From positions 1-64,000 of the forward strand of contig NZ_JABXYJ010000007.1 in NCBI RefSeq assembly GCF_013377855.1: DNA of 64,000 nucleotides, read 5' to 3'. This DNA comes from Cognatundibacterium oligocarboniphilum. GTDB taxonomy: Bacteria; Pseudomonadota; Gammaproteobacteria; Burkholderiales; Burkholderiaceae_D. Within the stretch, counting starts at the first letter, position 1; every line of letters begins with the position of its first letter. The translations under genes and the position numbers were made by a program. The notes beneath the pieces are model-generated. The model worked only from the letters and a program-made list of their open reading frames with translations, was not told the DNA's origin and did not search any database. Below, piece by piece: positions 18,585-28,430 of this stretch.

Positions 18585-18859
18585 ATCAGAGCTGAGTCCG
18601 CAATCGGCCTACTCTGTATGCAGGCAGTATTTGCGCCGGATGAAAGACGGGAGACAGCGCCTCATCCGGTAGCCAGCACATTACCCGTAGATGCACGGCC
18701 GCCGCGCCAGCGGGACTGGTTTTTATTTTGGTTTATTAATATGTAGTTCGACTTAATTTTCTTCTTAAATGATATTTGACATATTAAAGCAAGCAATGCA
18801 AGCTGATGCTTTCTCATTTTTCCCGGCCAGCCTGCGCTGACCATTTTCAGGAGTGAATC
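18585..18859. other. Intergenic region between tamB and ilvD with an 8-bp inverted repeat
   Basis: No gene is visible. CCGGATGA (18636-18643) pairs with TCATCCGG (18662-18669) across an 18-base loop, without a T-run. A TTGACA occurs at about 18775 in an AT-rich stretch, but I see no good -10 at the right spacing. The ilvD ribosome-binding site CAGGAG is at about 18849. Confidence 0.4.
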
Positions 18860-20737
18860 ATGCCGCAATATCGTTCCCGGACTACTACCCATGGCCGCAA
18901 TATGGCTGGTGCGCGTGCCCTATGGCGTGCCACCGGCATGACAGATGGCGATTTTGATAAGCCGATCATTGCTGTGGTGAATTCGTTCACCCAGTTTGTG
19001 CCGGGGCATGTGCACCTGAAGGATCTGGGGCAGATGGTAGCCCGCGAGATCGAAGCGGCAGGCGGTGTGGCCAAGGAATTCAATACCATTGCCGTGGATG
19101 ACGGCATTGCGATGGGACACGGGGGGATGCTGTACTCCCTGCCTTCGCGCGAACTGATTGCCGATTCCGTGGAATACATGGTTAATGCGCACTGTGCCGA
19201 TGCGATGGTCTGTATCTCGAATTGCGACAAGATCACGCCTGGTATGCTGATGGCGGCGATGCGGCTGAATATCCCGGTGGTGTTTGTGTCCGGCGGGCCG
19301 ATGGAAGCCGGAAAAGTGCTGGAAACCCTGCATCCGAAACAAGGCGGCGAACAGAAAATCATGAAAATTGATCTGGTCGATGCCATGATCAAGGCTGCCG
19401 ACGACAAAGTCAGCGATGAAGAAATCGGCCGGATTGAACGCTCTGCCTGCCCGACCTGCGGTTCCTGTTCCGGCATGTTTACCGCAAACTCGATGAATTG
19501 CCTGACCGAAGCGCTGGGCTTGTCTTTGCCGGGCAACGGCACGATTCTGGCGACCCATGCCGACCGCAAGGAGCTGTTCCTGCGCGCTGGTCGTCTCGTC
19601 GTGGAACTCGCCAAACGGTATTACGAACAGGATGATGATTCCATCCTGCCGCGCAGCATCGCCAGCAAGGCGACTTTTGAAAACGCCATGGCGCTGGACG
19701 TGTCGATGGGCGGCTCCACCAACACCGTGCTGCACCTGCTGGCTGCCGCGCATGAAGCCGGTGTGGATTTCAGCATGGCAGATATTGACCGCATTTCCCG
19801 CAAAGTTCCCTGCCTGTGCAAAGTGGCGCCGATGACGGACAAATACCATATCGAAGACGTGCATCGCGCGGGCGGCATCATCGCGATTCTGGGAGAACTG
19901 GCGCGCGCCGGCCTGCTCGACACCAGCCGCCCCACAGTGCACAGCGCTTCACTGGCCGAAGCGATTGCCCGTAACGACATCATGGTCAGTCAGGACGCCG
20001 CAGTGCGCACCCTGTTCCTGGCAGCGCCGGGCGGTGTGCCGACGCAACAGGCGTTCTCGCAGGCGAAACGTTTTGACTCGCTCGATACCGACCGGTCCGG
20101 CGGCTGCATCCGTGAACGCGCCCATGCTTATTCGCAGGACGGTGGTCTGGCCGTGCTGTATGGCAATCTGGCTGAAAAAGGCTGTATCGTGAAAACTGCC
20201 GGTGTCGATGAAAGTATTTTGAAATTTACCGGTAAAGCACGCGTATTCGAGAGTCAGGATGCCGCAGTCGAAGGCATTCTGGGCGACACTGTGCATGAAG
20301 GCGACGTGGTGATTATCCGCTACGAAGGGCCGAAAGGCGGGCCAGGCATGCAGGAGATGCTGTATCCGACGTCTTACATCAAATCCAAAGGCCTCGGCAA
20401 AGCCTGCGCCCTGTTCACCGACGGGCGTTTTTCCGGCGGCTCATCCGGACTGGTGATTGGTCATGCCTCGCCGGAAGCCGCCGAAGGCGGCACCATCGGT
20501 CTGGTGGAAGAGGGCGATATCATCGAGATCGATATCCCAGCACGCACCATCCACCTGCAAGTCAGTCAGGATGAACTCGCACAACGCCGTGCCGCGATGG
20601 AGGCACGCGGTGCTGATGCCTGGCAACCAGTGAACCGTGAGCGCGTGGTATCGCAGGCGTTGCAGGCGTATGCGGCGCTGGCAACCTCGGCAGACCGTGG
20701 CGCGGTGCGTGACATTTCCCAGCTGCGTCGCAAATAA
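18860..20737 (+). CDS. ilvD: Dihydroxy-acid dehydratase
   Basis: Iron-sulfur dehydratase of valine, leucine and isoleucine synthesis, converting 2,3-dihydroxy-3-methyl acids to 2-oxo acids. Family motifs are intact: [15 protein letters not shown] at the N-terminus, [12 protein letters not shown] (about residue 118), [20 protein letters not shown] (about 194), and [19 protein letters not shown] near the C-terminus. At 625 aa it is the long form. Monocistronic in appearance, with its own terminator at 20844. It is paralogous to edd at 26405. Confidence 0.97.
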   Translation: MPQYRSRTTTHGRNMAGARALWRATGMTDGDFDKPIIAVVNSFTQFVPGHVHLKDLGQMVAREIEAAGGVAKEFNTIAVDDGIAMGHGGMLYSLPSRELIADSVEYMVNAHCADAMVCISNCDKITPGMLMAAMRLNIPVVFVSGGPMEAGKVLETLHPKQGGEQKIMKIDLVDAMIKAADDKVSDEEIGRIERSACPTCGSCSGMFTANSMNCLTEALGLSLPGNGTILATHADRKELFLRAGRLVVELAKRYYEQDDDSILPRSIASKATFENAMALDVSMGGSTNTVLHLLAAAHEAGVDFSMADIDRISRKVPCLCKVAPMTDKYHIEDVHRAGGIIAILGELARAGLLDTSRPTVHSASLAEAIARNDIMVSQDAAVRTLFLAAPGGVPTQQAFSQAKRFDSLDTDRSGGCIRERAHAYSQDGGLAVLYGNLAEKGCIVKTAGVDESILKFTGKARVFESQDAAVEGILGDTVHEGDVVIIRYEGPKGGPGMQEMLYPTSYIKSKGLGKACALFTDGRFSGGSSGLVIGHASPEAAEGGTIGLVEEGDIIEIDIPARTIHLQVSQDELAQRRAAMEARGADAWQPVNRERVVSQALQAYAALATSADRGAVRDISQLRRK

Positions 20738-20843
20738 GCAGTGAAATAACAACAAGGCAACAGCAACAATAATGATGAAGAGGTGAAAGCGGTTACACAA
20801 TGGCTGCTACTGTCACATTGTTATTGTGCCCTGTCTGCATTTT

Positions 20844-20874
20844 GCAGCGCCGGTCAACCGGCGCTGCTTGTTTT
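20844..20874 (+). terminator. Rho-independent terminator of ilvD
   Basis: A perfect 10-bp stem GCAGCGCCGG/CCGGCGCTGC (20844-20853, 20858-20867) with TCAA loop is followed by TTGTTTT. The rest of the 20738-21065 gap shows no further feature I can support. Confidence 0.9.
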
Positions 20875-21065
20875 CCTGAATTTTGCCCTTACCTGCAGAA
20901 AATAGAATAAGCGTTCAGCATCGCCGGTCAGAAAGGCGCTGGTCGTTTATACTCTCTGTTTTGGCGGCGCCACGGCTCGCCGGAATCCATTGACACCCTA
21001 TCGGGACGCCGTCTGGCACAGCTCAGTTCGTCCGGGTCCTGTAAATCAAAATTCGTGAGAACGGT

Positions 21066-21707
21066 ATGTCCAGCAACACCCCGCCTGTCGAGCCTGCAAC
21101 TCCTGCAACCGCGGCACTTGAATACGTCGATTCCTGCAATCTGCCTACCACCTGGGCCAATTTCCGTATGCATGCCTTTTTTGAACCGGCAACCGGCAAA
21201 GAGCATATTGCGCTGACACTGGGCGATGTGGCGAACGGGCAGCCGGTGCTGGCACGGATTCATTCCGAATGCCTGACCGGTGATGCGCTGTTCAGCCAGC
21301 GTTGCGACTGTGGGCCGCAGCTGGAAATGGCATTACGGAAAATTGCGGAAGAAGGGCGCGGCGCCTTGCTGTATCTGCGACAGGAAGGGCGGGGTATCGG
21401 CCTGCTGAATAAAGTCCGCGCGTATCACCTGCAGGACGACGGTGCCGATACGGTTGAGGCCAATCAGCAGCTCGGCTTTGCTGCAGACCTGCGCGATTAC
21501 AGCCTGTGCGACCCGATGCTGCGGCATCTGGGCATACAGTCATTGCGACTGATGACGAACAATCCGCGCAAGCTGGCCGCGATGGAAGGCCTGAAAGTCA
21601 CGATCAGTGAACACGTGCCACTGATCATCCAGCGCAATCCCTACAATAACCGTTACCTGAACACCAAAATCAGCAAGCTGGGTCACATGCTGTCGCCGGA
21701 ACTATAA
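21066..21707 (+). CDS. ribA: GTP cyclohydrolase II
   Basis: First committed step of riboflavin synthesis: GTP to 2,5-diamino-6-ribosylamino-pyrimidinone 5'-phosphate, formate and pyrophosphate. The zinc site C-x10-C-x-C is present ([19 protein letters not shown]). Also present are [10 protein letters not shown], the [14 protein letters not shown] motif and LMTNNPRK. Length 213 aa; about 17 N-terminal residues rich in Pro/Ala/Thr precede the conserved domain. It is a stand-alone RibA, not fused to RibB. I see no FMN riboswitch in front. Confidence 0.96.
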   Translation: MSSNTPPVEPATPATAALEYVDSCNLPTTWANFRMHAFFEPATGKEHIALTLGDVANGQPVLARIHSECLTGDALFSQRCDCGPQLEMALRKIAEEGRGALLYLRQEGRGIGLLNKVRAYHLQDDGADTVEANQQLGFAADLRDYSLCDPMLRHLGIQSLRLMTNNPRKLAAMEGLKVTISEHVPLIIQRNPYNNRYLNTKISKLGHMLSPEL

Positions 21708-21794
21708 GGCATTTTTCTGAGCAATTCTTTGCTTGACCAGATGTCTCAGGATGTGGGTGATGCGGCTCTCTGCGCTGACATGTCGTATTCCCGA

Positions 21795-22631
21795 TTACAG
21801 ATCGACCTGCTGGCGCAGTTTGCTGAATTCGCGGGCGGCTTCTTCCAGTACCTGATCCAGCCCATTCTGGTCCAGCCCCAGGCTTTCCCATGACAGGGCA
21901 GAGATTTCCGGTGTGCTGTGATCCGGCGTTGCCGTCACGTTCAGGACATGCGCGATACCGTTGGCGACATGGATAATCGTCGCCAGAAAGCCGAGCCCGG
22001 GCCGGTCTGGCTGGTGATGCCCGCCGATGGCATTTTTGATGGCGTCGGAAAAATTCCAGCATTCGGCCAGCGCATGACCAACCGCCGCATGATCGAGGCC
22101 GAGCACTTCCTTTTCGGCTTCCGGTTGCGTACTCTGGTGTGTATTTTGCCAGGCGATGACTGCGGCGTAGCGCTCCGGATGATAAGCTACCAGCACCAGC
22201 GTGCCGATGTCATGCAGCAGCCCGGCGGTGAAGGCAATATCCTGCGAAAAATTCAGTCTGCGCGCCAGGATGCGGGCAATGATGGCGACCGCATTGGCAT
22301 GCTGCCAGAAATCTTTGTGGCTGAAACCGGGGCAGTTATTGTCGGGAAAACAGCCGGTGACAGCCGCAGTCAGTATGATCTGGCGCACCGTTGTCATACC
22401 CAGCAGCGAGATGGCCTGCTGAATCGTGGTGACCTTGACCAGCGTGGTGTAATACGCTGAATTGGCGATACGCAGAGTTTTTGCGGTGAGTGCCAAATCA
22501 TGGGTGACCTGTTGCGCCAGCGCGTGAATATCGACATCGTCGCGGTCCACGCTATTGAGTAACTCCATCACGACGGCCGGCAGACTCGGCAGGTCATTCA
22601 CATCGTCGGTGATCTGTTGCATGCTGATCAT
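21795..22631 (-). CDS. HDOD domain protein
   Basis: HDOD (HD-related output domain) protein of 278 aa, a class used in signalling by many proteobacteria, usually as an output or scaffold module. The domain runs from about residue 13 (DLPSLPAVVMELL) through LTAKTLRIANSAYY, TTIQQAISLLG, and LLHDIGTLVL. Unlike many HDOD domains it keeps HDIG and a HHQP motif, so hydrolytic activity cannot be dismissed. It is clearly similar to the protein at 42939-43793. The genes on either side (ribA, hexR) are unrelated and transcribed separately. Confidence 0.85.
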   Translation of the reverse strand: MISMQQITDDVNDLPSLPAVVMELLNSVDRDDVDIHALAQQVTHDLALTAKTLRIANSAYYTTLVKVTTIQQAISLLGMTTVRQIILTAAVTGCFPDNNCPGFSHKDFWQHANAVAIIARILARRLNFSQDIAFTAGLLHDIGTLVLVAYHPERYAAVIAWQNTHQSTQPEAEKEVLGLDHAAVGHALAECWNFSDAIKNAIGGHHQPDRPGLGFLATIIHVANGIAHVLNVTATPDHSTPEISALSWESLGLDQNGLDQVLEEAAREFSKLRQQVDL

Positions 22632-22789
22632 TCGCTGAACTCATTCTATAAGTTAACATGCGTTCAGTATTACCCGAATGCCGCCGCGATACCCATAGGA
22701 ATCACAAAGATGTGAAATATTTACTACATCAATTGAGTAGATTATTTCTTATCGGAAATTGATTAATGGGCAGCGTACCGTATCCGGCT

Positions 22790-23683
22790 TCAGATTTTTG
22801 AGCCAAGCCGTTTTTCACTGATGCTGATTTTTGCGCGTTCCAGCATGTCAATCGCAGCCGGGCCACGCAACAGCGTGACAGCGACGGCCAGCGCATCAAT
22901 GTAGGTCAGATGCGCCAGGCGCGAAGTCATCGGCGTGTAGATGTCAGGGTCTTCCTCCACATCGACGCTGATGTGCACATCGGCCAGCTCAGCCAGCGGC
23001 GCGCCGCTGGCGCACAGCACCAGCACTTTGGCGCCGGCATTTTTTGCCAGCTGCACGCTGTTGATCAGGTCACGTGTGCGTCCGGTGCGGGAAAATGCCA
23101 CTACCACGCAATCACTGTTGAGCAGCGTCGCCGATTGCGCCTGCAAATGGGCATCGCAGAACACGGTGGTCGGAATGCCGAAACGGAAAAACTTCAGTTG
23201 CGCATCAATCGCCAGCGCACCGGAATAACCCAGTCCATAGCATTCGATGCGGCGCGCGCGCGCCAGCAGATTGACAGCAGCCTCAAAGTTGGCGGGATTG
23301 GCATTGTTGCGGGCTTCCATCAGTGCTGCGATGGTGCGGTCAAATACTTTCGGCAGGACATCCTTGACCTGATCCGCCTGATTCACATCAAGGTGCAGAT
23401 AAGGAATGCCGGTCGCCAGGCTTTTGGCGAATGCGAGTTTGAAGGATTTGAAGCCGTCGAATCCCAGGCTCTGGGCGAAACGCGCCACGGTCGGCTCGCT
23501 CACATCGCAGGCCTGTGCCAGCACGCGGATCGACATTTCCAGCGCATCGTGCGGTTTTTGCAGCAGGAATTCCGCGACCTGCCGTTCAGCGCGGCTCAGT
23601 GCCGTGCTGGCGGTACGGATGCGGGCCAGCAAGCCTTTTTCAGAAGGCGGGACAGGGCGGGATTCGGTAAATGGATTTGCCAT
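22790..23683 (-). CDS. hexR: Transcriptional regulator HexR (RpiR family)
   Basis: RpiR-type regulator with an N-terminal helix-turn-helix (LSRAERQVAEFLLQ; VSEPTVARFAQSLGFDGFKSFK, residues about 30-85) and a C-terminal SIS sugar-isomerase domain (IECYGLGYSGALAIDAQLKF; VVAFSRTGRTRDL). In proteobacteria HexR senses 2-keto-3-deoxy-6-phosphogluconate, the Edd product, and controls zwf, edd and related genes. It is the last gene of zwf-pgl-hexR, which matches that role. Length 297 aa. A HexR-like operator is seen at 26157. Confidence 0.93.
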   Translation of the reverse strand: MANPFTESRPVPPSEKGLLARIRTASTALSRAERQVAEFLLQKPHDALEMSIRVLAQACDVSEPTVARFAQSLGFDGFKSFKLAFAKSLATGIPYLHLDVNQADQVKDVLPKVFDRTIAALMEARNNANPANFEAAVNLLARARRIECYGLGYSGALAIDAQLKFFRFGIPTTVFCDAHLQAQSATLLNSDCVVVAFSRTGRTRDLINSVQLAKNAGAKVLVLCASGAPLAELADVHISVDVEEDPDIYTPMTSRLAHLTYIDALAVAVTLLRGPAAIDMLERAKISISEKRLGSKI

Positions 23684-23784
23684 AATGTGTGCAGATGTGG
23701 GCAGAGTGAATGACGCTCAACACGGATCAGATGATGCGCCGGGCAAAACCGTATTGTGCGCCATCAGCCAGCTGAAAGACACTG

Positions 23785-24462
23785 TTACGGGCACCAGAAA
23801 ACATCGATATCGCATCCGGCTTCGCGCAGCAGGGCAGCAACCGGTAGATTGGCTTCGACAGCATGTTCCAGCACATCGCGTTTTTCCTGACCGGTAATCA
23901 CCAGCCAGATGCGCTGCGTATTGAGCAGGCGCGGCAACGACAGCGACATACGGCTTTGCCGGGTTTGCGGATGTACCGCCGCCAGACAGGTCAGGTCGTC
24001 ATGCTGCACCGGCGCGCCGGGAAACAGCGAAGCGATATGACCGTCAGCGCCCATGCCGAGCAGGATGGCGCTGAATGCCTGCGGCAGCTGCGCATTGAGA
24101 CGCGCATCGATGGCTTCGGTGGCGACTTCCGGCGTGGAAGACGCATTTTTCAGCGAGACCAGCTGCCAGCGTTTGTCGCGGGCGGATTTCTGCAGGCAGC
24201 GGCGGAACAGGCCTTCATTGCTCTGCTGATCTTCGTCGGCGACCCAGCGCTCATCGGTGGCGACCAGTTTGATCGGATTGTGCTGATCCATATGAGCCAG
24301 CAATTCATCGAGCCGCTGATACACCGGTGCCGGAGTGGTGCCGCCGGCGAGCGCGAAGCTGCTGCCGCCCGGCGTGCTGCGGATGATTTCCGCCCACTGC
24401 TGACTGAGCGCTTCGCTGAGTGCCGTAAAATTGTCGAAGGTATGATATTGGATAGGTCTCAT
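23785..24462 (-). CDS. pgl: 6-phosphogluconolactonase
   Basis: Hydrolyses 6-phosphogluconolactone to 6-phosphogluconate, between Zwf and Edd. DevB-type Pgl: FALAGGTTPAPVYQRL near residue 38, VATDERWVADEDQQSNEGL near 70, and ILLGMGADGHIASLFPG near 135. Length 225 aa is normal. It lies 38 bases after zwf and 101 bases before hexR on the same strand. Confidence 0.95.
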   Translation of the reverse strand: MRPIQYHTFDNFTALSEALSQQWAEIIRSTPGGSSFALAGGTTPAPVYQRLDELLAHMDQHNPIKLVATDERWVADEDQQSNEGLFRRCLQKSARDKRWQLVSLKNASSTPEVATEAIDARLNAQLPQAFSAILLGMGADGHIASLFPGAPVQHDDLTCLAAVHPQTRQSRMSLSLPRLLNTQRIWLVITGQEKRDVLEHAVEANLPVAALLREAGCDIDVFWCP

Positions 24463-24500
24463 GTTTTTCTTTTCTGTGTGACGGGGCTCAAACGCCGCGT

Positions 24501-25961
24501 TCAGCCTTCTACGTATTCTTCACCCCATGCGGCGCCATGCTGTGCCAGCAGATAACTGGCGGCGGCTGGCCCCCAGCTGCCCGCGATATACGATTTCAGG
24601 CCTTCGCTGTCGTTCTGCCAGGCCAGCATGATCGGGTCTATCCACGCCCAGGCAGCGCTGAGTTCGTCATCGCGGACAAACAGCGTCAGGTCGCCGTGCA
24701 TCGCATCGAGCAGCAGACGCTCGTAAGATTCCACACGACGCGAATTGGATGCCTCTGCGAAATCCAGATTCAGCGCCACATCGGACAGGCGGATGCCTTC
24801 GCCGGGCTCTTTGGCTTTCATGTACAACTGCACGCTTTCTTCCGGCTGCAGCGAAATCACCAACCGGTTAGAGCGCAGTGGCCCCTGATTTTTCCCGAAA
24901 ATGGAATACGGGATCGGTTTGAAATTGATGGTGATCTCGGCGCAGCGGCTCGCCATGCGTTTTCCGGTGCGCAGGTAAAACGGCACGCCTGCCCAGCGCC
25001 AGTTATCGATCTCGGCGCGGATCGCGACAAATGTTTCGGTACGCGACGCTGGTGGCACACCCGGTTCGGCCTGATAGGCAATCACTGGCTGGCCATCGAC
25101 AGCACCGGCGCGATACTGACCACGCACCGTTTTTTTGCTGACCTCGTCCGGCGTGAATTTGTGCAGGGCACGCAAGACCTTGACCTTCTCATCGCGGATC
25201 GCATCCGGATTGGCATTCACTGGCGGCTCCATCGCCACGATCGACACCAGTTGCAATAAGTGGTTTTGCACCATGTCGCGCAGGGCGCCGGTGTGGTCAT
25301 AGAAATCGCCACGCGATTCGACGCCGACCTGCTCGGAGATCGAAATCTGTACATCCTGAATCCACTTGCGGTTCCACAGCGGTTCCAGGAAAGAATTGGC
25401 AAAGCGCAGTGCCAGCAAATTCTGCACCATTTCTTTACCGAGGTAATGGTCAATACGGTAGATCTGGTTTTCGTTCAGGTAATTGCGCAGCGACTGGTTG
25501 ATTTCCTTGGCGGATTGCGCATCGCGGCCAAGGGGTTTTTCAACCACCACGCGGGCATTGCCTTCAACCAGACCGTGTTTCGATAATTGCTCCACCACCG
25601 GGATGAAAATGTCCGGGCCGGTCGCCAGATAAAACAATGTGGCATTGGTGTCGGAAGTGCGCAGGCTGCCTTTGAGTTTTTTGAAATCTTCGGGGACGCG
25701 GGCATCGATCTTGGCATAGTGGGTCAGCTCCAGGAACGCCGCCAGTTTTTCCGGGCTGCCACCGGTGACTTTGGCGGCATAGTGCGCCACGCTGTCGCTG
25801 ACGCGCTGGCGGTATTCATCATTCGACAAGGCTTCGCGGGCGGCGCCGATAAACTGGAAATGCTGGTCCAGCCTGCCGTTCACAAACGCGCTGTACAGCG
25901 CGGGGATGAGTTTGCGTTTGGCGAGATCGCCTGTGCCGCCAAATAAGACAAAAGTGGTCAT
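24501..25961 (-). CDS. zwf: Glucose-6-phosphate 1-dehydrogenase
   Basis: Oxidises glucose-6-phosphate to 6-phosphogluconolactone with NADP; entry to the Entner-Doudoroff and pentose phosphate routes. The Rossmann motif FGGTGDLAKRKL is at the N-terminus, the substrate-binding/catalytic RIDHYLGKEMVQNL near residue 170, and AGVPFYLRTGKRM near 320. Length 486 aa is normal. First gene of zwf-pgl-hexR, divergent from edd. Confidence 0.97.
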   Translation of the reverse strand: MTTFVLFGGTGDLAKRKLIPALYSAFVNGRLDQHFQFIGAAREALSNDEYRQRVSDSVAHYAAKVTGGSPEKLAAFLELTHYAKIDARVPEDFKKLKGSLRTSDTNATLFYLATGPDIFIPVVEQLSKHGLVEGNARVVVEKPLGRDAQSAKEINQSLRNYLNENQIYRIDHYLGKEMVQNLLALRFANSFLEPLWNRKWIQDVQISISEQVGVESRGDFYDHTGALRDMVQNHLLQLVSIVAMEPPVNANPDAIRDEKVKVLRALHKFTPDEVSKKTVRGQYRAGAVDGQPVIAYQAEPGVPPASRTETFVAIRAEIDNWRWAGVPFYLRTGKRMASRCAEITINFKPIPYSIFGKNQGPLRSNRLVISLQPEESVQLYMKAKEPGEGIRLSDVALNLDFAEASNSRRVESYERLLLDAMHGDLTLFVRDDELSAAWAWIDPIMLAWQNDSEGLKSYIAGSWGPAAASYLLAQHGAAWGEEYVEG

Positions 25962-26134
25962 GCTGACTCCGAGAGATGTTCTGCTTCTGGGGATGCAGCC
26001 AAAAGCGTCCGCCGGACTGCATTCGCTGCTGTTCTGCCGCTGCCATGGTGTTTTGTGCTGCCTGACTGATTGTGCCTGAATCCTGCGGCACGACGGTATT
26101 CCCGTCCTGCGTTAAAAGAATCCTGCCATTTCAT

Positions 26135-26171
26135 TATGCCAGAAAAACTTCAGAAATGTAGTTTCATTACG
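26135..26171 (-). promoter_or_regulatory. Predicted zwf promoter with overlapping HexR operator
   Basis: On the plus strand TGTAGTTTCATTACG (26157-26171) matches the known HexR palindrome (TGTARTTTAATTACA-like) at about 13 of 15 positions. On the minus strand a CATAAT -10 element lies at about 26140-26135, so the operator covers the -35 region. Binding would block zwf-pgl-hexR and may also affect the divergent edd promoter about 60 bases away. The match to the motif is from memory and not scored. Confidence 0.65.
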
Positions 26172-26225
26172 GTAAATTTGATGTTTTTGTACAAAAAATA
26201 GGCTTTAAAATAAAATTCTGAAAGT

Positions 26226-26253
26226 TTGTTACGAAAAATTTCGGATTTATGCT
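26226..26253 (+). promoter_or_regulatory. Candidate sigma-70 promoter for edd
   Basis: TTGTTA (26226-26231) and TATGCT (26248-26253) are spaced by 16 bases. This would give a leader of about 145 bases before the edd ATG at 26405. A palindrome-like CGAAAAATTTCG (26232-26243) lies between the two boxes. Moderate to low confidence. Confidence 0.4.
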
Positions 26254-26404
26254 ATCTTGATCGCTATTGTATGCAGGCTTTTTTATGCTGCTTCTGAAGA
26301 AGTCTGCCGCTGGCTGCCGCATCGTGCCGGACAGGCCGGAAGGGCAGTTTGCATCACTATGCAGTTTTTCTATTCTTTCGCTCTGCGGAGCCACAGGTGA
26401 GTTT

Positions 26405-28255
26405 ATGACGACATCCTCTTCATCTTCAACCGTAGCGCTGCACCCTGTTATCGACAAGGTGACCCGGCGCATTACCGAACGCAGCCAGACCCTGCGCCAG
26501 GCCTATCTGGCCCGGATTGATCAGATGCAGCAACGCGGTCCGCGCCGCGCATCGCTGTCCTGCGCCAATCAGGCGCATGCCAATGCAGCGATGGACAGCA
26601 AGGCCAAGATCTGGCTGAATCAGGCGCAAAAACCGAATATCGGCATTGTGACGGCTTACAACGACATGCTGTCGGCACATCAGCCTTACGAATCTTATCC
26701 GCAGCAGATCCGTGACGCCGCTCTGCGCTTTGGCGCTACGGCGCAGGTGGCGGGGGCCGTACCTGCGATGTGCGACGGTGTGACGCAGGGACGCCCCGGG
26801 ATGGAACTGTCGCTGTTCTCGCGCGACGTGATTGCGCAGGCCACTGCGGTCGCTTTGTCGCACGACGCATTCGATGCGACTTTATGTCTGGGCATCTGCG
26901 ACAAGATCGTACCAGGTTTGCTGATCGGCGCACTGGCGTTCGGGCATTTGCCGACGATCTTCATCCCGGCAGGACCGATGGGTTCCGGTTTGTCGAACAA
27001 AGAAAAAGCCGCAGTGCGCGAACGTTATGCGCAGGGCAAGGCGACCAAGGAAGAATTGCTGGCAGCAGAAAGCGCGGCCTATCACAGCGCCGGCACCTGC
27101 ACGTTTTACGGCACCGCCAACAGTAACCAGATGCTGCTGGAAGCCATGGGGCTGCATCTGCCCGGCGCGGCATTCGTGCATCCATCCGATCCGTTGCGCA
27201 GCGCATTGACGGAAGCGGCGGTGGAGCGGGTGCTGCAACTGACGGAACAGAGCGGTAACTACAAACCGATTGGTCGTCTGGTGAATGAAAAAACCATCGT
27301 GAATGCGGTGATCGCCCTGCTGGCAACCGGCGGTTCGACCAATCATACGATTCACTGGATTGCCGTGGCGCGTGCTGCCGGTATTCTGATCGACTGGCAG
27401 GATTTCGATGAATTGTCTTCGGTCGTACCTTTGCTGACCCGTGTGTATCCGAACGGCACCGCCGACGTGAATGCATTTGAGGATGCAGGCGGTCCGACTT
27501 TCGTGATGCGTGAATTGCTGTCGGCTGGTCTGATGCATGGCGATGTGATGACCGTGTTCGGCGATCAGGGATTGCACAGCCATACCGGACGTCCGGTGCT
27601 GAATGCTGCGGCACAGGTGCAGTGGGAAGCGCTGCCTGCCACATCGACTGACCCCGCCGTGGTACGCAACGTGAGCGAGCCGTTTGCTGCAACGGGCGGT
27701 CTGCGTCTGCTGCAAGGCAATCTGGGGCGCGCGATTGTCAAAGCTTCTGCTGTACCGGAAGAAGCATGGATCATCCGGGCGCCGGCAAAAGTGTTTGCTT
27801 CGCAGGATGCGCTGGTCAGGGCTTATAAGGCGGGCGAGCTGAATCAGGATTTTGTGGCCGTGGTGATTTTCCAGGGGCCGCAGGCGAACGGTATGCCGGA
27901 GCTGCATCAGTTCACCCCGGTGCTGGGCAGTCTGATGTCGGCCGGATACAAAGTTGCGCTGGTCACGGATGGCCGCATGTCCGGCGCTTCCGGCAAGGTG
28001 CCGGCAGCCTTGCACGTCAGTCCGGAAGTGGCGCAGGGCGGGCCGCTGGGCAAAGTGCGGGATGGCGATCTGATCGAGCTGAATGTGCATACCGGCGAAC
28101 TGCGTGCCCTGGTCGATGAGCAGGTGTGGAACCAGCGTCCGCTGTGCGAACGCAGCAAGGAGGTCACTTTTGGCTTTGGCCGCGACCTGTTTGCGACGCA
28201 GCGCCGGGTCGTGACCGCGCCGGAACATGGCGCATCGACGTTGTTTATCGACTGA
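26405..28255 (+). CDS. edd: Phosphogluconate dehydratase
   Basis: Iron-sulfur dehydratase of the IlvD/Edd family converting 6-phosphogluconate to 2-keto-3-deoxy-6-phosphogluconate. Edd-specific stretches include [53 protein letters not shown] and [20 protein letters not shown]; near the C-terminus [20 protein letters not shown]. The ATG at 26405 has AGGTGAG just upstream and gives a 616-aa protein; the longer frame from 26267 is non-conserved leader. Cysteine ligands appear intact. eda follows 175 bases later. Confidence 0.96.
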   Translation: MTTSSSSSTVALHPVIDKVTRRITERSQTLRQAYLARIDQMQQRGPRRASLSCANQAHANAAMDSKAKIWLNQAQKPNIGIVTAYNDMLSAHQPYESYPQQIRDAALRFGATAQVAGAVPAMCDGVTQGRPGMELSLFSRDVIAQATAVALSHDAFDATLCLGICDKIVPGLLIGALAFGHLPTIFIPAGPMGSGLSNKEKAAVRERYAQGKATKEELLAAESAAYHSAGTCTFYGTANSNQMLLEAMGLHLPGAAFVHPSDPLRSALTEAAVERVLQLTEQSGNYKPIGRLVNEKTIVNAVIALLATGGSTNHTIHWIAVARAAGILIDWQDFDELSSVVPLLTRVYPNGTADVNAFEDAGGPTFVMRELLSAGLMHGDVMTVFGDQGLHSHTGRPVLNAAAQVQWEALPATSTDPAVVRNVSEPFAATGGLRLLQGNLGRAIVKASAVPEEAWIIRAPAKVFASQDALVRAYKAGELNQDFVAVVIFQGPQANGMPELHQFTPVLGSLMSAGYKVALVTDGRMSGASGKVPAALHVSPEVAQGGPLGKVRDGDLIELNVHTGELRALVDEQVWNQRPLCERSKEVTFGFGRDLFATQRRVVTAPEHGASTLFID

Positions 28256-28335
28256 CTATCGGTTGACAGCGGCATCACGCAAGGAAAACTGAACACAAGA
28301 TTCAGAGCATATCGGTAAGTATATCGGTTAGACCG

Positions 28336-28368
28336 GCATGACAGGCGGCAGGGCGCTGCCTGTCATGC
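28336..28368 (+). repeat. 11-bp perfect inverted repeat in the edd-eda spacer
   Basis: GCATGACAGGC (28336-28346) and GCCTGTCATGC (28358-28368) form a perfect stem with an 11-base loop, followed within 16 bases by the palindrome GGAAATTTCC. No T-run follows, so it looks like an RNA processing or stability hairpin or a partial terminator within the operon rather than a full stop. Nearby, TATCGGT occurs three times (about 28258, 28311 and 28322). Confidence 0.55.
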
Positions 28369-28430
28369 GGTTTCGGAAATTTCCGGCCTGATCCGATGCA
28401 GGCAATTTCACTTTTTATTTGAGAGACATT

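Noticed and set aside
18636..18669. CCGGATGA/TCATCCGG repeat as tamB terminator
   Set aside because: The loop is long and no T-run follows, so a terminator call is not justified.
20738..21065. Possible FMN riboswitch before ribA
   Set aside because: The conserved FMN aptamer segments are absent; only the ilvD terminator was found.
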